Below are positions 8,054 to 17,268 of a stretch of 64,000 nucleotides of DNA, piece after piece. The translations under genes and the position numbers were made by a program. Location of the stretch: positions 62,001 to 126,000 of the forward strand of contig CBDFKJ010000004.1 of NCBI GenBank assembly GCA_965248805.1, written 5' to 3'. The DNA is from CBDFKJ01 sp965248805. Lineage in GTDB: Bacteria; Pseudomonadota; Alphaproteobacteria; UBA6615. A model generated the notes under the pieces. That model was not told the DNA's origin. It ran no database searches and was given only the letters and a program-made list of their open reading frames with translations. Numbering within the stretch: position 1 is the stretch's first letter; the number at the start of each line of letters is the position of its first letter.

Positions 8054-9507
8054 CAGCCCGGTGATGAAGTCGCGCTTTGATCAATCGGTTTTGGGGGCGA
8101 CGATGATGATGATAACGAGCATGGCTGGTTTGCCTTCGATGTTCGCCACGATGGCGATCGCCAGGGCAGCATCGAACTGAATAACGAACAAAAGGGTGCT
8201 CTTTGCACTCGCAGCCTCCCTCGGCGTGCCTGATCCGAACAGCGCGCGCATCAGAATGCCGAGATTGAACCCGGCGACATGGATCAGGTAGCGTTTGTGG
8301 ACGTTCTCGCGCGCCCGCAGCAACGCGCGGCGCATGCCGCCACGGTCGAGGACATGGGCGAAGCTGCGCTCGACCATCTCACCGCGCCTGCGCATGGCGT
8401 TCCGCGCGACGCCGGACTTCAATCGCGCCCGGTTGGCGTAGACAGCCTGACGTGCCGCCTGGTCGCCATGCCAGCGCAGACAGCCGTTGGCGGGCTCCGG
8501 CTCGGAGATCCGCGTTTTCCAGACGCCGCCGTCGAGGTCTTTCAGCCCCTCGCGTGAATGATAGCCCTTGTCGCCAACGAGACTGCAGGGCTCTGCCCGT
8601 GTTGGAGCCAGACCGACCTCGGCGAGGTTGCGCGCGGCCGCCTCCAGCGTCCCAGGCAAAGTCGTCGTGTCGCCTTCATCGGCTGGATAGATCGGTGCCG
8701 CAACGATGACGCCGGTGTCGAGATCGACCGCGTGCTCGGGCTTGTAGGCCAGATGCGTGGTGCCGTCCTTCATCCGCGCGATCTTCGCATCAGGATCGGT
8801 CGGGCTCGTCCAATCCTTGTTCGAAAGCTTCTTGCCCTTCCGCCGGCGATCGAGCCGGACGAGGTCGTCGATCGTCGGCGTTTCGACGCCACTCTCCTTC
8901 GCCATTTGCGTCAGCATCTCGCGATAGGTCTCGCCGCTATCGCGCCGCACGATGGCTCGCAGGGCGGCGTTGGCTTCCATCGTCGAGCCGTCGACGCCGA
9001 TCCGCTCGCCCTTCACCAGACCGCGCGCGGCGACGAGAGCCAGAACCCAGTCGAAAACCTTTTCATGGACCTCGTGCGGCAGCCGGCCGCGCGTCTTCGA
9101 CAACCAGGAATGATCGGGAACCTTGTCCCGGTTCGCCAACCGCAGAAACGCGCGAAGCGACAGCGAATCCGAACAGCGCCAAGCGATGCCGCGCTCGCTG
9201 CCGATGCCCTCGAAATAGCCGATCATGTGCATCCGGAAATAACGCCCCGGCGGCAGCGAAGGAGCCCCCATCCGAGGTGCGTAGTATGGCTTGCACGTCG
9301 CCTCCACGAAGCCGTCAAAGCCAGACTCGGTCAGCAACTCATGCAGCCGGTCGGAAAACGCGTGTCCAGGCGAACGCGGCATCTCCGCCCATGTCACCAC
9401 GAGGTCACCCTGAACCTCGCTCTGTCGTCTCAATGCCATCGCACGACGCCCGTCTAAATCTCTATGTTCAGACAGAATCAGACACGCCGGACTTCGTCAA
9501 CGGGCTG
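8054..9507 (-). mobile_element. IS1182-family insertion sequence, copy 1
   Basis: A 1454-bp element bounded by imperfect terminal inverted repeats: CAGCCCGGTGATGAAGTCGC at 8054 against CAGCCCGTTGACGAAGTCCG read inward from 9507. It carries one transposase on the minus strand. It is almost identical to copies at 21936-23387 and 23650-25103. It has inserted into the C5-methyltransferase gene. An IS5-type element lies 3 bp beyond its right end. Confidence 0.9.
8081..9439 (-). CDS. IS1182-family transposase
   Basis: A 452-aa DDE transposase with an N-terminal DUF772-type domain (LPPGRYFRMHMIGYFEGI, LRAFLRLANRDKVPDHSWLSKTRGRL) and a C-terminal DDE domain (GVDGSTMEANAALRAIVRRDSGETY, LVGDKGYHSREGLKDL, ERSFAHVLDRGGMRRALLRARENVHKRYLIH). 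The reading frame is intact. It differs from the other two copies at only a handful of residues, for example Cys in place of Tyr in NGCLRWHG. Confidence 0.92.
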   Translation of the reverse strand: MALRRQSEVQGDLVVTWAEMPRSPGHAFSDRLHELLTESGFDGFVEATCKPYYAPRMGAPSLPPGRYFRMHMIGYFEGIGSERGIAWRCSDSLSLRAFLRLANRDKVPDHSWLSKTRGRLPHEVHEKVFDWVLALVAARGLVKGERIGVDGSTMEANAALRAIVRRDSGETYREMLTQMAKESGVETPTIDDLVRLDRRRKGKKLSNKDWTSPTDPDAKIARMKDGTTHLAYKPEHAVDLDTGVIVAAPIYPADEGDTTTLPGTLEAAARNLAEVGLAPTRAEPCSLVGDKGYHSREGLKDLDGGVWKTRISEPEPANGCLRWHGDQAARQAVYANRARLKSGVARNAMRRRGEMVERSFAHVLDRGGMRRALLRARENVHKRYLIHVAGFNLGILMRALFGSGTPREAASAKSTLLFVIQFDAALAIAIVANIEGKPAMLVIIIIVAPKTD

Positions 9508-9510
9508 ATA

Positions 9511-10417
9511 GAGGCCGTTTCGAAAGGTGTTGAGTGGTCGGGGACGATGTGATTCCAGGAGGTTGCTAAGACCGACTTGGAGCCGTCATGTGGACCCCGA
9601 CCACCCGAGAGCAGCATAGTCGCAGGGCGCTGCGTTACCAGACCGATTTGACCGACGCCGAGTGGGCCGTGATCGAGCCTCATTTGCCTCCAGTTCGTAG
9701 CACGGGACGGCCGCGGGTTTGGCCGATGCGCGAGGTCGTCAACGGCATCTTCTACGTGATGCGTGCAGGCTGCCCTTGGCGCTTGCTACCGAGCGACTTG
9801 CCGCCCTGGGGAACGATCTATCGCTGGTTCGCCGCGTGCCGCGATGATGGCCGGTTCGAGAAGATCAATCACGCACTGGTTATGGCCGATCGCGAACGGA
9901 CCGGACGCAAAGCCAGTCCAAGCGGCGCGATCATCGATAGCCAGAGCGTCAAGATGACGGAAGCCGGCAGCCCACGGGGCTACGACGCCGGGAAGAAGGT
10001 CAAGGGGCGTAAGCGTCACGCGCTGGTCGACACCGACGGGCGCGGCCTTCTGCTCGAGCCGCATCCAGCGAGCAACCAGGATCGTCATGGCGGCGGAGCG
10101 CTGCTGTGCGCCTCGCGCGGCTTGTTTCCCTTCATCGAGAAGGTCTTCGCCGACAGCGGCTACGCCGGCGACAAAGTCGCCACCGCCACGGTGATCGCCG
10201 TCGAGAGCGTGCGCGAGAACCCCGATCAGGTCGGCTTCGCCGTCCAGCCCCGCCGCTGGGTCGTTGAGCGCTTCTTCGCCTGGATCAACCGCAACCGGCG
10301 ACTGGCAAAGGACTTCGAGGCCACCATCGACTCCGCCCGCGCCTTCCTCTACGCCGCCTCCGTCATGCTCCTCATCCGCAGAATGGCGCGCCTATCATGA
10401 CTTTCGAAACCGACTCT
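9511..10417 (+). mobile_element. IS5-family (IS427-like) insertion sequence
   Basis: A 907-bp element. The left end GAGGCCGTTTCGAAAG matches the inverted right end GAGTCGGTTTCGAAAG, and TA dinucleotides flank both sides (9509-9510, 10418-10419), as expected for the IS427 group. It landed next to the right end of IS1182 copy 1, so it may have been the later arrival there. Confidence 0.85.
9588..10400 (+). CDS. IS5-family transposase
   Basis: A 270-aa transposase in a single frame, with the N-terminal DUF4096-type domain (RYQTDLTDAEWAVIEPHLPP, REVVNGIFYVMRAGCPWRLLP) and the DDE domain (AIIDSQSVKMTEAGSPRGYDAGKKVKGRKRH, FADSGYAGDK, RRWVVERFFAWINRNRRLAKDFE). The segment around LLLEPHPASNQDRHGG looks mutated compared with the usual VVHPADVQDRDGA pattern, so activity is uncertain. 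Confidence 0.88.
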   Translation: MWTPTTREQHSRRALRYQTDLTDAEWAVIEPHLPPVRSTGRPRVWPMREVVNGIFYVMRAGCPWRLLPSDLPPWGTIYRWFAACRDDGRFEKINHALVMADRERTGRKASPSGAIIDSQSVKMTEAGSPRGYDAGKKVKGRKRHALVDTDGRGLLLEPHPASNQDRHGGGALLCASRGLFPFIEKVFADSGYAGDKVATATVIAVESVRENPDQVGFAVQPRRWVVERFFAWINRNRRLAKDFEATIDSARAFLYAASVMLLIRRMARLS

Positions 10418-10569
10418 AAGCCGGCCACCAGTTCTCGATACACTAGCCTCTTCCCGACCATGCCGGCAACCATCGCGGCGACCGACATCGACATCGACAT
10501 CTTCGATCCTTCGTCGGGATCAAACACGCTTCGCGCCCTCTGCGAGGCTCGGACGATGCCGCCGTCGCT

Positions 10570-10953
10570 CTAGTGGGCCGCCGGCTGGAACAGTTCGATA
10601 ACGTTTCCGGAAGGATCCTGAAGGAGGATTTGGGCGCCGCCCTTGCCCACGGCGATGTCGTTCCGGAATTCAAGCCCAGCGCTGCGCAGCCGCTCGACTT
10701 CGGTGGCGAGATCGCCGAAGTGGATTTGGAACCGGCTCCACCCGCCGGGAGCTTGCTTGCGGCCATCGGGCATTGCCTTCGCACCGGCGCTGGTGGTGGC
10801 GCTCAGCAGGAGCCGCAGGGGACCGCGGTCGAGAGCCGCGAACGCGGGGGAAGTATCCTGGTGTATGGTGAAGCCAAAGTGCGCGGTATAGAAGCTCAGG
10901 GCTTCGGCCACGTCTTCGACAATGTAGCGGACGGTTACGGCGGGTGTTGCCAT
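10570..10953 (-). CDS. VOC-family (glyoxalase/bleomycin resistance-like) protein
   Basis: A 127-aa single-domain VOC protein. It shows the beta-alpha-beta-beta-beta pattern twice: VRYIVEDVAEALSFYTAHFGF at the start and QIHFGDLATEVERLRSAGLEF in the second half, with a C-terminal DPSGNVIELFQPA carrying the usual metal-site Glu. VOC proteins are metal-dependent isomerases, dioxygenases or drug-binding proteins; the substrate cannot be told from sequence. It is isolated among IS fragments, so it may be a remnant of the pre-invasion chromosome or cargo. Confidence 0.85.
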   Translation of the reverse strand: MATPAVTVRYIVEDVAEALSFYTAHFGFTIHQDTSPAFAALDRGPLRLLLSATTSAGAKAMPDGRKQAPGGWSRFQIHFGDLATEVERLRSAGLEFRNDIAVGKGGAQILLQDPSGNVIELFQPAAH

Positions 10954-11138
10954 GGAGGCCTCCGGCGGCGGCGTTGCGATGCGTGCATCCTAGCCGCCGC
11001 GAAGCGGAGCGGCGAGGCCGGCGGCGGGCGTGCCGCGTAATCTTAACTATTGAGCGCCGCAGCACCGGGGTGCCGAACCTCTTCGCCCGTTTCAACGCGG
11101 CCTCGGGAGATCGATGTCGGCCACGGACCTGTTGCGGT

Positions 11139-11370
11139 TCAATTGCTTATGATCAGCTCTCCGGCCTTACCGCGGCTGTTGCCCTTGCCGGCTACCGTGT
11201 AGGTCGTCTCAAGGGCCTCGATTTCGAAGTCCATGAATATCTCGCGCACCTCCGGGACGTCGTTCAGCGACATCAGGAAGCGCCCCGAGAGGCCTGCGAG
11301 ACAGGTCGCCATCCGCCCAAAATCCGCCCGCTCGAACAGATCGCGGCCGTAGTCGCCCTCGCTGCCGTAG
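11139..11370 (-). pseudogene. C-terminal fragment of a D12-class N6-adenine DNA methyltransferase
   Basis: Reading the minus strand gives YGSEGDYGRDLFERADFGRM followed by GRFLMSLNDVPEVREIFMDF and GELIISN then a stop at 11139-11141. This is the conserved C-terminus of Dam-like methylases after the catalytic DPPY motif; the upstream catalytic half is missing. No start codon lies in this frame. The 5-prime side ends at a 13-mer (CTGACGACGGACA on this strand) next to an IS end fragment, so the truncation is IS-associated. Confidence 0.75.
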
Positions 11371-11384
11371 TGTCCGTCGTCAGA

Positions 11385-11461
11385 TGGAGACCTCCAACAA
11401 CCGGGAGATTTGGCGAAGCTCTTGGTGTGCTGTCAGACTTTCGCTGAGATCGGCGGTCATC
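11385..11461. mobile_element. Solo end fragment of an IS5-family element
   Basis: GGAGACCTCCAACAACCGGG and the following bases match, with a few differences, the transposase-distal end of the 1.29-kb IS5-family elements at 18627-19917 and 26141-27430 (compare the complement of 27354-27430). No transposase is left. It joins the adenine-methylase fragment to an IS3-type fragment. Confidence 0.7.
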
Positions 11462-12013
11462 GTCGACGATTGCAGTAGGGAATGTCCCGGTCAGATCGTC
11501 GAGCCGTCGATCTCCGGCGAGCGGCTGGCCCGCTTCCTCGACGATCTTGCCATGCGCCGCCGCGGCCTGCCCGAGGCACTGGTCATGGACAACGGCCCCG
11601 AGTTGTCATCGAAGGCGATGTTCGAATGGGCGCGGAGGACCGGCGTCGAGCTCCACTTCATCGAGCCCGGAAAGCCGGTGCAGAACACCTTTGTCGAAAG
11701 CTTCAACGGGAGGTTCCGCGATGAGTGTCTGAACGAGGAATGGTTCGTCAGCCTGGCCCATGCCCGGGCCGTGATCGAGGACTGGCGCATCCACTACAAC
11801 ACAGCCAGGCCGCATTCGGCTCTCGGCTACCGACCGCCGCCGGCCTGGCTGGCGACACGGGCAGCTTCGCTTGAGCTACGCAAGGGCTCCGCTCAGCCTG
11901 CCCTTGAGCCCTATGATCGAAACCGAAAACTCTCAAACGGTCCAGCCCTGAAGACGGGGGAAGGGTGGGCTTCTTCATTCCGGATTCAAAATCTCGACGG
12001 TCGCCTTGCTTGA
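11460..12013 (+). pseudogene. IS3-family (IS407-like) transposase OrfB, C-terminal fragment
   Basis: The integrase core is recognisable: the Asp of VIVDDCSRECP, the Asp-Asn of LVMDNGPELSSKAM, the Glu of KPVQNTFVESFNGRFRDECLNE, and the tail WRIHYNTARPHSALGYRPPPAW. The N-terminal half and OrfA are missing, so it is inactive. After the normal family end the ORF runs on through low-information sequence to 12013. Confidence 0.8.
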
Positions 12014-12131
12014 CGCAGCCTTGCCAGACTATTTCGGCCAGATCACCTATGCTGAATTGATGACGTCCATCGCCCAGCGCATGAGTCAACCGGTAGCCCA
12101 TACCGTGGTCGACTGTGAAGGCGACAGGCGG

Positions 12132-12546
12132 TCAACGGGTGCCGTCTGGTTCTCTCCACAGACGAAAACCGCAAGCACCCGCTACCACCACGAACAGTGG
12201 GTCGATGAACGCCCATAACAGCGGTTCGTCCCGCGACATCAGATTCCCGAACCAGTTCCAAAAAAAACCACAGGCCCAGAACCGCGGCCGCGTAAAAGAG
12301 GGCGTTCACCTCAAGGTAGCGCCTCATATCGGAGCCGTCGTCTTCGCCTCTGTACAGGCGAAGCTTCCAGGTCAGGCTCGCGATCAAGGTGGGGAGAACG
12401 GCCGGCGCCATGAACCAGTCGAAGATGCTCCGTACGGGGAAGCCCGTACTTCCATCGTCGTACAACGGTGCGATGATGAAATGCCCGCCCACCGCAAAGG
12501 CCACCAGGATGGCGTAAGCGCCCACGATGCGTCGAATGGTCGTCAC
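12132..12546 (-). pseudogene. Small membrane protein with a homopolymer frameshift
   Basis: From ATG 12546 the protein has three hydrophobic helices (RRIVGAYAILVAFAVGGHFI, WFMAPAVLPTLIASLTW, VNALFYAAAVLGLWFF). At a run of eight A residues near 12260-12267 the open frame continues into charged sequence. Dropping one base gives WFFWNWFGNLMSRDEPLLWA and then FIDPLFVVVAGACGFRLWRE, a fourth membrane helix, ending at a stop at 12132. The second version is clearly the native one. The function is unknown. Confidence 0.6.
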
Positions 12547-12597
12547 GATCCGTCGCCCTCCTCTTCCTCGTTCGTGGCGCGACTAACACGAGGTTAG

Positions 12598-14020
12598 CAG
12601 CCCGTTGAAAAAGTCGCGGCCATCTGACTCTGTGACGAGGGCATGGTTCGAGTCGGGAGCTTCGTCATGGCGTTGGGACGACAAGGGGATCGACAGGTGG
12701 ACTTGATGGTCAGTTGGGCAGAGATGCCTCGCTCGCCCGGCCACGTGTTTTACGACCAGCTGGCTGGTCGATGCCGGTTTCGATGCGTTCGCCGAGGACC
12801 TGTGTGAGCCCTATTACGCGCCAGGGATCGGACGTCCGGGAATCCCACCGGGGCGTTACTTCCGGATGCACCTGGTCGGCTACTTCGAAGGCCTCGACAG
12901 TGAGCGGGCGTTGGAGTGGCGGTGCGCCGACAGCTTGTCGCTGCGTGAGTTCTTGCGCCTGGAGGCGCGCGCACGTGTGCCTGACCACTCGTCGTTGAGC
13001 ACGATCCGCAGCCGCACGCGGTGCATGAGGCAGTGTTCGCCTGGGTGCTGGACGTTCTTGGCGAGCACGGCCTGGTCAAGGGCGAGCGGATTGGGGTCGA
13101 TGCTTCGACCATGGAGGCGAACGCGGCGCTGCGCTCGATCGTGCGCCGCGACAGCGGCGAAAGCTATCGCCAGATGCTGCAGCGCATGGCCGCCGACAGC
13201 GGGATCGAGACCGCGGCGAATGACTTGGCGCAGATGGATCGGCGGCGCAAGGGCAAGAAACTCTCCAATGCGGACTGGGTCTCGACGCGGAGGCCAAAAT
13301 CGCCAGGATGAAGGACGGCACGACGCATCTGGCCTACAAGCCCGAACACGCGGTCGACCTCGACACCGGGGCGGTGATCGCGGCCGAGCTGTATCCGGCC
13401 GATCAGGGCGACACGACCACCCTGCCGACAACGTTGACGTCAGCCGAGGCCAAGCTGGCGGCTGTGGGCGCAGCGCCGACGGCCGACGAACCGGCGGAGC
13501 TGGTGACCGACAAAGGCTACTTCGGCCGCGAGGTGCTGAAGTCCCTTGCCGACGGCGCCTGGACGACCCGCATCGCCGAACCGAAGGGCAAGGGGCTCTC
13601 GCGCTGGCACGGCGACGACGCCGCTCGGCGGGCCGTTTACAACAACCGCAACCGATTGCTGTCGGGCGTGGCGAAGGCCGCGTTCAAACTCCGCGCCGAA
13701 GTGGTCGAGCGGGGCTTCGCCCAGGTCCTCGATCGCGGCGGCATGCGCCGCACTTGGCTGCGTGGGCGCGAGAACGTCGGCAAGCGCTATCTGATCCACG
13801 TCGCCGGACACAACCTGGGCGTCCTATTGCGCCAGTTGATCGGCGCCGGGACCCCGCGAGAGGCTGCGGCCAAGGGCTTGGCGGTCCTGCTGCTTGTCTT
13901 GCGACAGGAACAATCGCTGATCATTATCCTCGCCCTCAATAACCCCCCGGCGCCGGGTCTCGCCGCCGCCATTGTTATCACGCCCGATGCTTCATCAACT
14001 CAGTCTTCTTCAACGGGCTG
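12598..14020 (+). mobile_element. Degenerate IS1182-family element (second type) with broken transposase
   Basis: The ends CAGCCCGTTGAAAAAGT (12598) and the complementary TTCAACGGGCTG (ending 14020) define the element, flanked by TTAG on the left and CTAG on the right. The transposase begins at ATG 12667 (VDLMVSWAEMPRSPGHVFYD) and is spread over at least four segments in different frames: about 12667-12770, 12770-13010 (RYFRMHLVGYFEGLDSERAL), 13021-13311 (GLVKGERIGVDASTMEANAA) and 13308 to the right end (MKDGTTHLAYKPEHAVDLDT, LVTDKGYFGREVL). It is homologous to, but clearly distinct from, the other IS1182 copies, and inactive. Confidence 0.85.
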
Positions 14021-14691
14021 CTAGGACACGTGAGGTCTTGCCAAGGATATGGCGTGGACGGCTACATGTTCTATTGGCACATATCAAAACAATATCCAAG
14101 GCGCGTTTCTTTATCGCAGTTCGATCCGGGTTTCGCTCGCTGTGCGGTTGTAATTGTAAACCGTCTCCACCACGGTAAGCGCCCAACTGGAGACGGTTCG
14201 AACCCAGTCGCCTTCCCTCCGCCATTCCTCACATCCCAACTTTCTCCCACCGCTTTCGGCGGCGCTGAAACGCCCAGCTTCTGCGCGGGTTTCGACCACC
14301 AACCGTTGACTGAGGTCGCGCGTTCCCGCCCGAATCCGCTTTCTCTCCGCCGACATTCTCTGCGACTGTTGACTGCGCCAATTCGGTATGGGATTTCAGA
14401 CTGTAGAAGTTTCAATGGGTTGGCGGGATTTGGAATTCCCGAAGTTCGAATATCGCTCGCCCGGGCGGGCGACACCGGGCTCTAACCCGAGCATTGAATT
14501 CGTTGGGCTTTTCCGATGCGCCGGTACGCTCGTGAACCGGTGCCGGCATGTGTCGCCGGTCCGTCCCCGTCATGCGCACGGTGGCTCGCGCGTTACAACG
14601 CCGCCCCCACCGGTACGACCATCCCGGCCTCGGCCGGGGGGTAACGTGGTCGATTGAACGCATCGAGCCCAACTTAAGTGGGAACGAACCG
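14021..14691. other. Intergenic stretch with no supported gene
   Basis: About 670 bp between the degenerate IS1182 and the next ORF. Short ORFs exist on both strands, but none has a recognisable domain or convincing start. It contains a weak tRNA-like 3-prime end (TTCGAAC loop at 14197-14203 and CCTCCGCCA at 14216-14224) whose stem does not pair properly. Confidence 0.4.
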
Positions 14692-14916
14692 ATGAGCCCA
14701 CTCGTTCCCCTCAAAATAGCTTACGAATTCCTAGCCCTACACCTCGGGACTGAGATGCACGATAAGGCTCCTCAAATGTTCAAGCTGCGAAGCGTTATTC
14801 GCGACCAGATCGAGCACGACCCCTGCTATTCGATTGAGCCGCTTATGGCGGCCGACTATGGGCCGTTTCATGGGATAGCGTTTGAGGGGGAACATGTCCC
14901 CCATCAGCGCCTATGA
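14692..14916 (+). pseudogene. Hypothetical protein truncated by an IS3 insertion
   Basis: ATG 14692 opens a 74-codon frame (SPLVPLKIAYEFLALHLG, then FKLRSVIRDQIEHDPCYSIE) that looks like genuine protein. It runs straight into the IS3 left end at 14914 and stops inside it, so the C-terminus is lost. I cannot assign a family. Confidence 0.45.
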
Positions 14917-14979
14917 GACAGATTGCGGGTATTGAATAACGGAGGATTTCTGGCTCATCGTAACCGCCAAGGAGTGGAG

Positions 14980-15354
14980 ATGAGACAGAAATCCGGAACC
15001 CGAGAATCGTCGTCTGAGCGGCTTGTCAAGAACATCCGCCGGGTGACCCGCAAGCAATATTCCTCTGAGGAGAAAATCCGCATCGTGTTGGATGGTCTGC
15101 GCGGTGAGTTCAGCATTGCTGAGCTGTGCCGGCGTGAGGGTATCGCCGAGAGCCTTTATTACAGCTGGTCCAAGGAGTTCCTGGAGGCCGGCAAGCGCCG
15201 GCTGGCGGGCGATACGGCGCGTGCAGCAACCAGCAGCGAGGTCACGGACCTTCGCCGGGAGGCGCGGCAGCTGAAGGAAGTCGTCGCCGAGCAGGCCTTG
15301 GAACTGCGGCTGCTCAAAAAAAGCATGATAGCGGATGGGGGAGACGAGGAATGA
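14980..15354 (+). CDS. IS3-family transposase OrfA
   Basis: A 124-aa HTH_Tnp_1 protein (KQYSSEEKIRIVLDGLRGEF, AELCRREGIAESLYYSWSKE) followed by a leucine-zipper-like coiled coil (TDLRREARQLKEVVAEQALE). The length is normal. Its end overlaps the start of the OrfB remnant, as in IS3 elements that make OrfAB by -1 frameshifting. Confidence 0.85.
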   Translation: MRQKSGTRESSSERLVKNIRRVTRKQYSSEEKIRIVLDGLRGEFSIAELCRREGIAESLYYSWSKEFLEAGKRRLAGDTARAATSSEVTDLRREARQLKEVVAEQALELRLLKKSMIADGGDEE

Positions 15355-15904
15355 GATACCCGGCCACCGAGAAACTGGAAATCATCCGCCTGTCTCGACC
15401 ATCCTCGACGACTTCTCGCGCTATATCATCGCCTGGAAACTCTGCACGACGATGCGGACCGAAGACGTCACCGACACGCTGGAACTGGCGCTCAAGGCAT
15501 CAGGCTGCGATCAGGCGAAGGTCGCCCATAGGCCACGGCTGTTGTCCGACAACGGATCCAGCTATATCTCCGGCGACTTGGCCGAATGGCTCGATGATCA
15601 GAGCATGGAGCATGTCCGTGGCGCCCCTTACCATCCCCAGACCCAGGGCAAGATCGAGCGCTGGCACCAGACCCTCAAGAACCGCATCCTGCTGGAGAAC
15701 TATTATCTGCCCGGTGATCTCGAAGCCCAGCTCGGCGCCTTCGTCGAGCACTACAACCACCGGCGCTACCACGAGAGCTTGAATAACCTCACGCCCGCCG
15801 ATGTCTACTTCGGGCGCGGCCAAACCATCCTGCTGGAAAGGGAAAGGATCAAACGAAAGACCATCGACCACCGGCGCTTGCAACATCGCGACGCCGCTGC
15901 CTAA
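15351..15904 (+). pseudogene. IS3-family transposase OrfB, N-terminal part deleted
   Basis: The first residues (MRYPATEKLEIIRL) are the native OrfB start, but about 15390 the sequence jumps in another frame to TILDDFSRYIIAWKLC, deleting the HTH_21 region and the start of the rve domain. The remaining core has LLSDNGSSYISGDLAEWL, PYHPQTQGKIERWHQTLKN and EHYNHRRYHESLNNLTPADV. The element cannot move by itself. Confidence 0.8.
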
Positions 15905-15978
15905 AATTATCAACCAGGTGAGCCAGAGCCTCCGTTATTCTAGGACCCACCCTGTCTCAAATCATCTGACGACGGACA

Positions 15979-16066
15979 GTCGGTGCGGTCGAGAACGTCC
16001 ATGACCCACTATCCGTTGTACGCACACAACCTATCCCTAGTGGGTGTATGCGTCAAGCGGATAGGA
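15979..16066. mobile_element. Solo end fragment of the IS1595-family element
   Basis: GTCGGTGCGGTCGAGAACGT and the following bases up to GCGTCAAGCGGATAGG repeat, nearly exactly, the transposase start and terminal region of the full IS1595 element at 31164-31249. No transposase body is present. It lies immediately downstream of the 13-mer CTGACGACGGACA and borders the nitrile hydratase locus. Confidence 0.8.
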
Positions 16067-16201
16067 ACGGTTCAAACAACCCGGGACGAAGCCATAGATT
16101 CGTTGAAATCGGAACTCGGCGACAATCGTTTTTCGTGAAACCTGTACCGAAGCGTACAATCGCTCCCGCGCTGGATACGATCTGAATTCTTATACAAGCG
16201 G

Positions 16202-16546
16202 CTATTCTCCGTCTTGCAGCATGGCCTCGGTCTGTTTCTCTATTTCCTCCCTCGTGACGATATTATATTCAAGCAGAATGCGCTCCAACGCGATCAACCA
16301 TCTTTGATAATAATCCCACGAGGGATCGTCTTTGGCATTCTCATCTTCCCATTCGGAAATGGATGCGATCAATTTTTGACGGAACTCCTCCCATTCGAAT
16401 TGTCCTCGCTTGGAGAGCGCCAGGGCCAGGCCGAACGCACGCCCCTCCCATTCACGGGTGAACAGAATCTGACCGTTCCGACGCGGCGGCGCGTCCTTGG
16501 AACCGAGCATCGCGGTCGCCGCGTAATGTTCGAACCTCGTGTGCAT
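16202..16546 (-). CDS. Nitrile hydratase accessory (activator) protein
   Basis: A 114-aa protein from ATG 16546; the frame is open further upstream but overlaps the alpha-subunit gene. Family features: GQILFTREWEGRAFGLALAL (the P[FW]E-RAF-L-L motif), FEWEEFRQKLIASI, and YYQRWLIALERILLEYNIVT near the C-terminus. Such proteins work with the alpha subunit in cobalt insertion and enzyme maturation. It is last in the beta-alpha-activator order typical of cobalt-type nitrile hydratase operons, 23 bp after the alpha stop. Confidence 0.9.
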   Translation of the reverse strand: MHTRFEHYAATAMLGSKDAPPRRNGQILFTREWEGRAFGLALALSKRGQFEWEEFRQKLIASISEWEDENAKDDPSWDYYQRWLIALERILLEYNIVTREEIEKQTEAMLQDGE

Positions 16547-16569
16547 CGTCTGCGCCTCGAAACAACGCC

Positions 16570-17226
16570 CTAGAATCCCTGGTCGGCGGCGTTGTAGCCG
16601 CGCTTCGCCGGGGAGGCTTCGACCTTGGCAACGCCGATCATCGATTCGGGCGTCACGAGTTCCGCCAGCTCTTCTTCGCTCATTCCTTCGGTACCCGCCG
16701 GTCTCTCGGGCAACACGAACCGGCGGATCTGGGCGCTGCTGTCCCAAACGTGAATATTGACCGAATCATCGAGATCCATGCCCATTTCCTTCAACACCGC
16801 ACGCGGCTCCCGCGCCGCGCGGGCGCGAAACGTCGGATCCTTGAACCAGTAGGGCGGCAGCCCCAGCACCGGCCAGGGATAACACGAGCACAGCGTACAA
16901 ATGATCAATTGATGGTCGGTCGGCGTACATTCGGCGCAGCGCATGTGCTCCCCTTCCGCTCCCGACATGATCGGCGGAAAGTCCAACTCTGCGATGGCCG
17001 CATTGGCGTCCTTCAAAAGCCGTGCCTTGAAATCCGGATCAACCCACGCCCGGGCGACTATCTTGGCGCCGTTGAACGGTCCCATCTTGGTCTCGAAAAA
17101 CTCGATGACCTTACCGACCGTGTCTCCGGTGATAACACCCTTTTCAATCAGCAGTGACTCCAGGGCCTTGGCTTTCGCCGCGCTCTGCTGTTCCCTTTCG
17201 CTGCCATAACCAAAGCGTTCAGTCAT
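16570..17226 (-). CDS. nthA: Nitrile hydratase alpha subunit, cobalt type
   Basis: A 218-aa protein of normal length. The metal-binding loop is C110-T-L-C113-S114-C115 in IICTLCSCYPWPVLG; Thr at the second position marks the Co(III) form, where Fe enzymes have Ser. The Cys112- and Cys114-type positions are oxidised to sulfinate/sulfenate in the family. Further conserved parts are GAKIVARAWVDPDFKARLL and LPPYWFKDPTFRARAAREPRAVL. With the beta subunit it hydrates nitriles to amides. Cobalt transport genes nearby agree with a cobalt cofactor. Confidence 0.95.
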   Translation of the reverse strand: MTERFGYGSEREQQSAAKAKALESLLIEKGVITGDTVGKVIEFFETKMGPFNGAKIVARAWVDPDFKARLLKDANAAIAELDFPPIMSGAEGEHMRCAECTPTDHQLIICTLCSCYPWPVLGLPPYWFKDPTFRARAAREPRAVLKEMGMDLDDSVNIHVWDSSAQIRRFVLPERPAGTEGMSEEELAELVTPESMIGVAKVEASPAKRGYNAADQGF

Positions 17227-17268
17227 CTTGATCTCCTGTTCGTTGATTCGGGCTTCACCACGCGAATG

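Larger units (their letters stand above)
14914..15959 (+). mobile_element. IS3-family element, internally deleted
   Basis: It is bounded by TGAGACAG at 14914 and the complementary TGTCTCA ending at 15959. It encodes an intact OrfA and an OrfB that has lost its first part. The flanks do not form a target duplication (left CCTA, right AATC), so one side has been rearranged. Confidence 0.8.

Noticed and set aside
8050..9530. CTCTAT/ATAGAG palindrome around IS1182 copy 1 as a target duplication
   Set aside because: The right half (AGAG) belongs to the end of the neighbouring IS5-type element; without it the right flank reads ATAAGCC.
14190..14224. tRNA-Ser-like 3-prime end (TTCGAAC loop, CCTCCGCCA)
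   Set aside because: The T stem does not pair without an extra base, the acceptor strand has no partner, and there is no other cloverleaf part. It may be a degenerate scar or chance.
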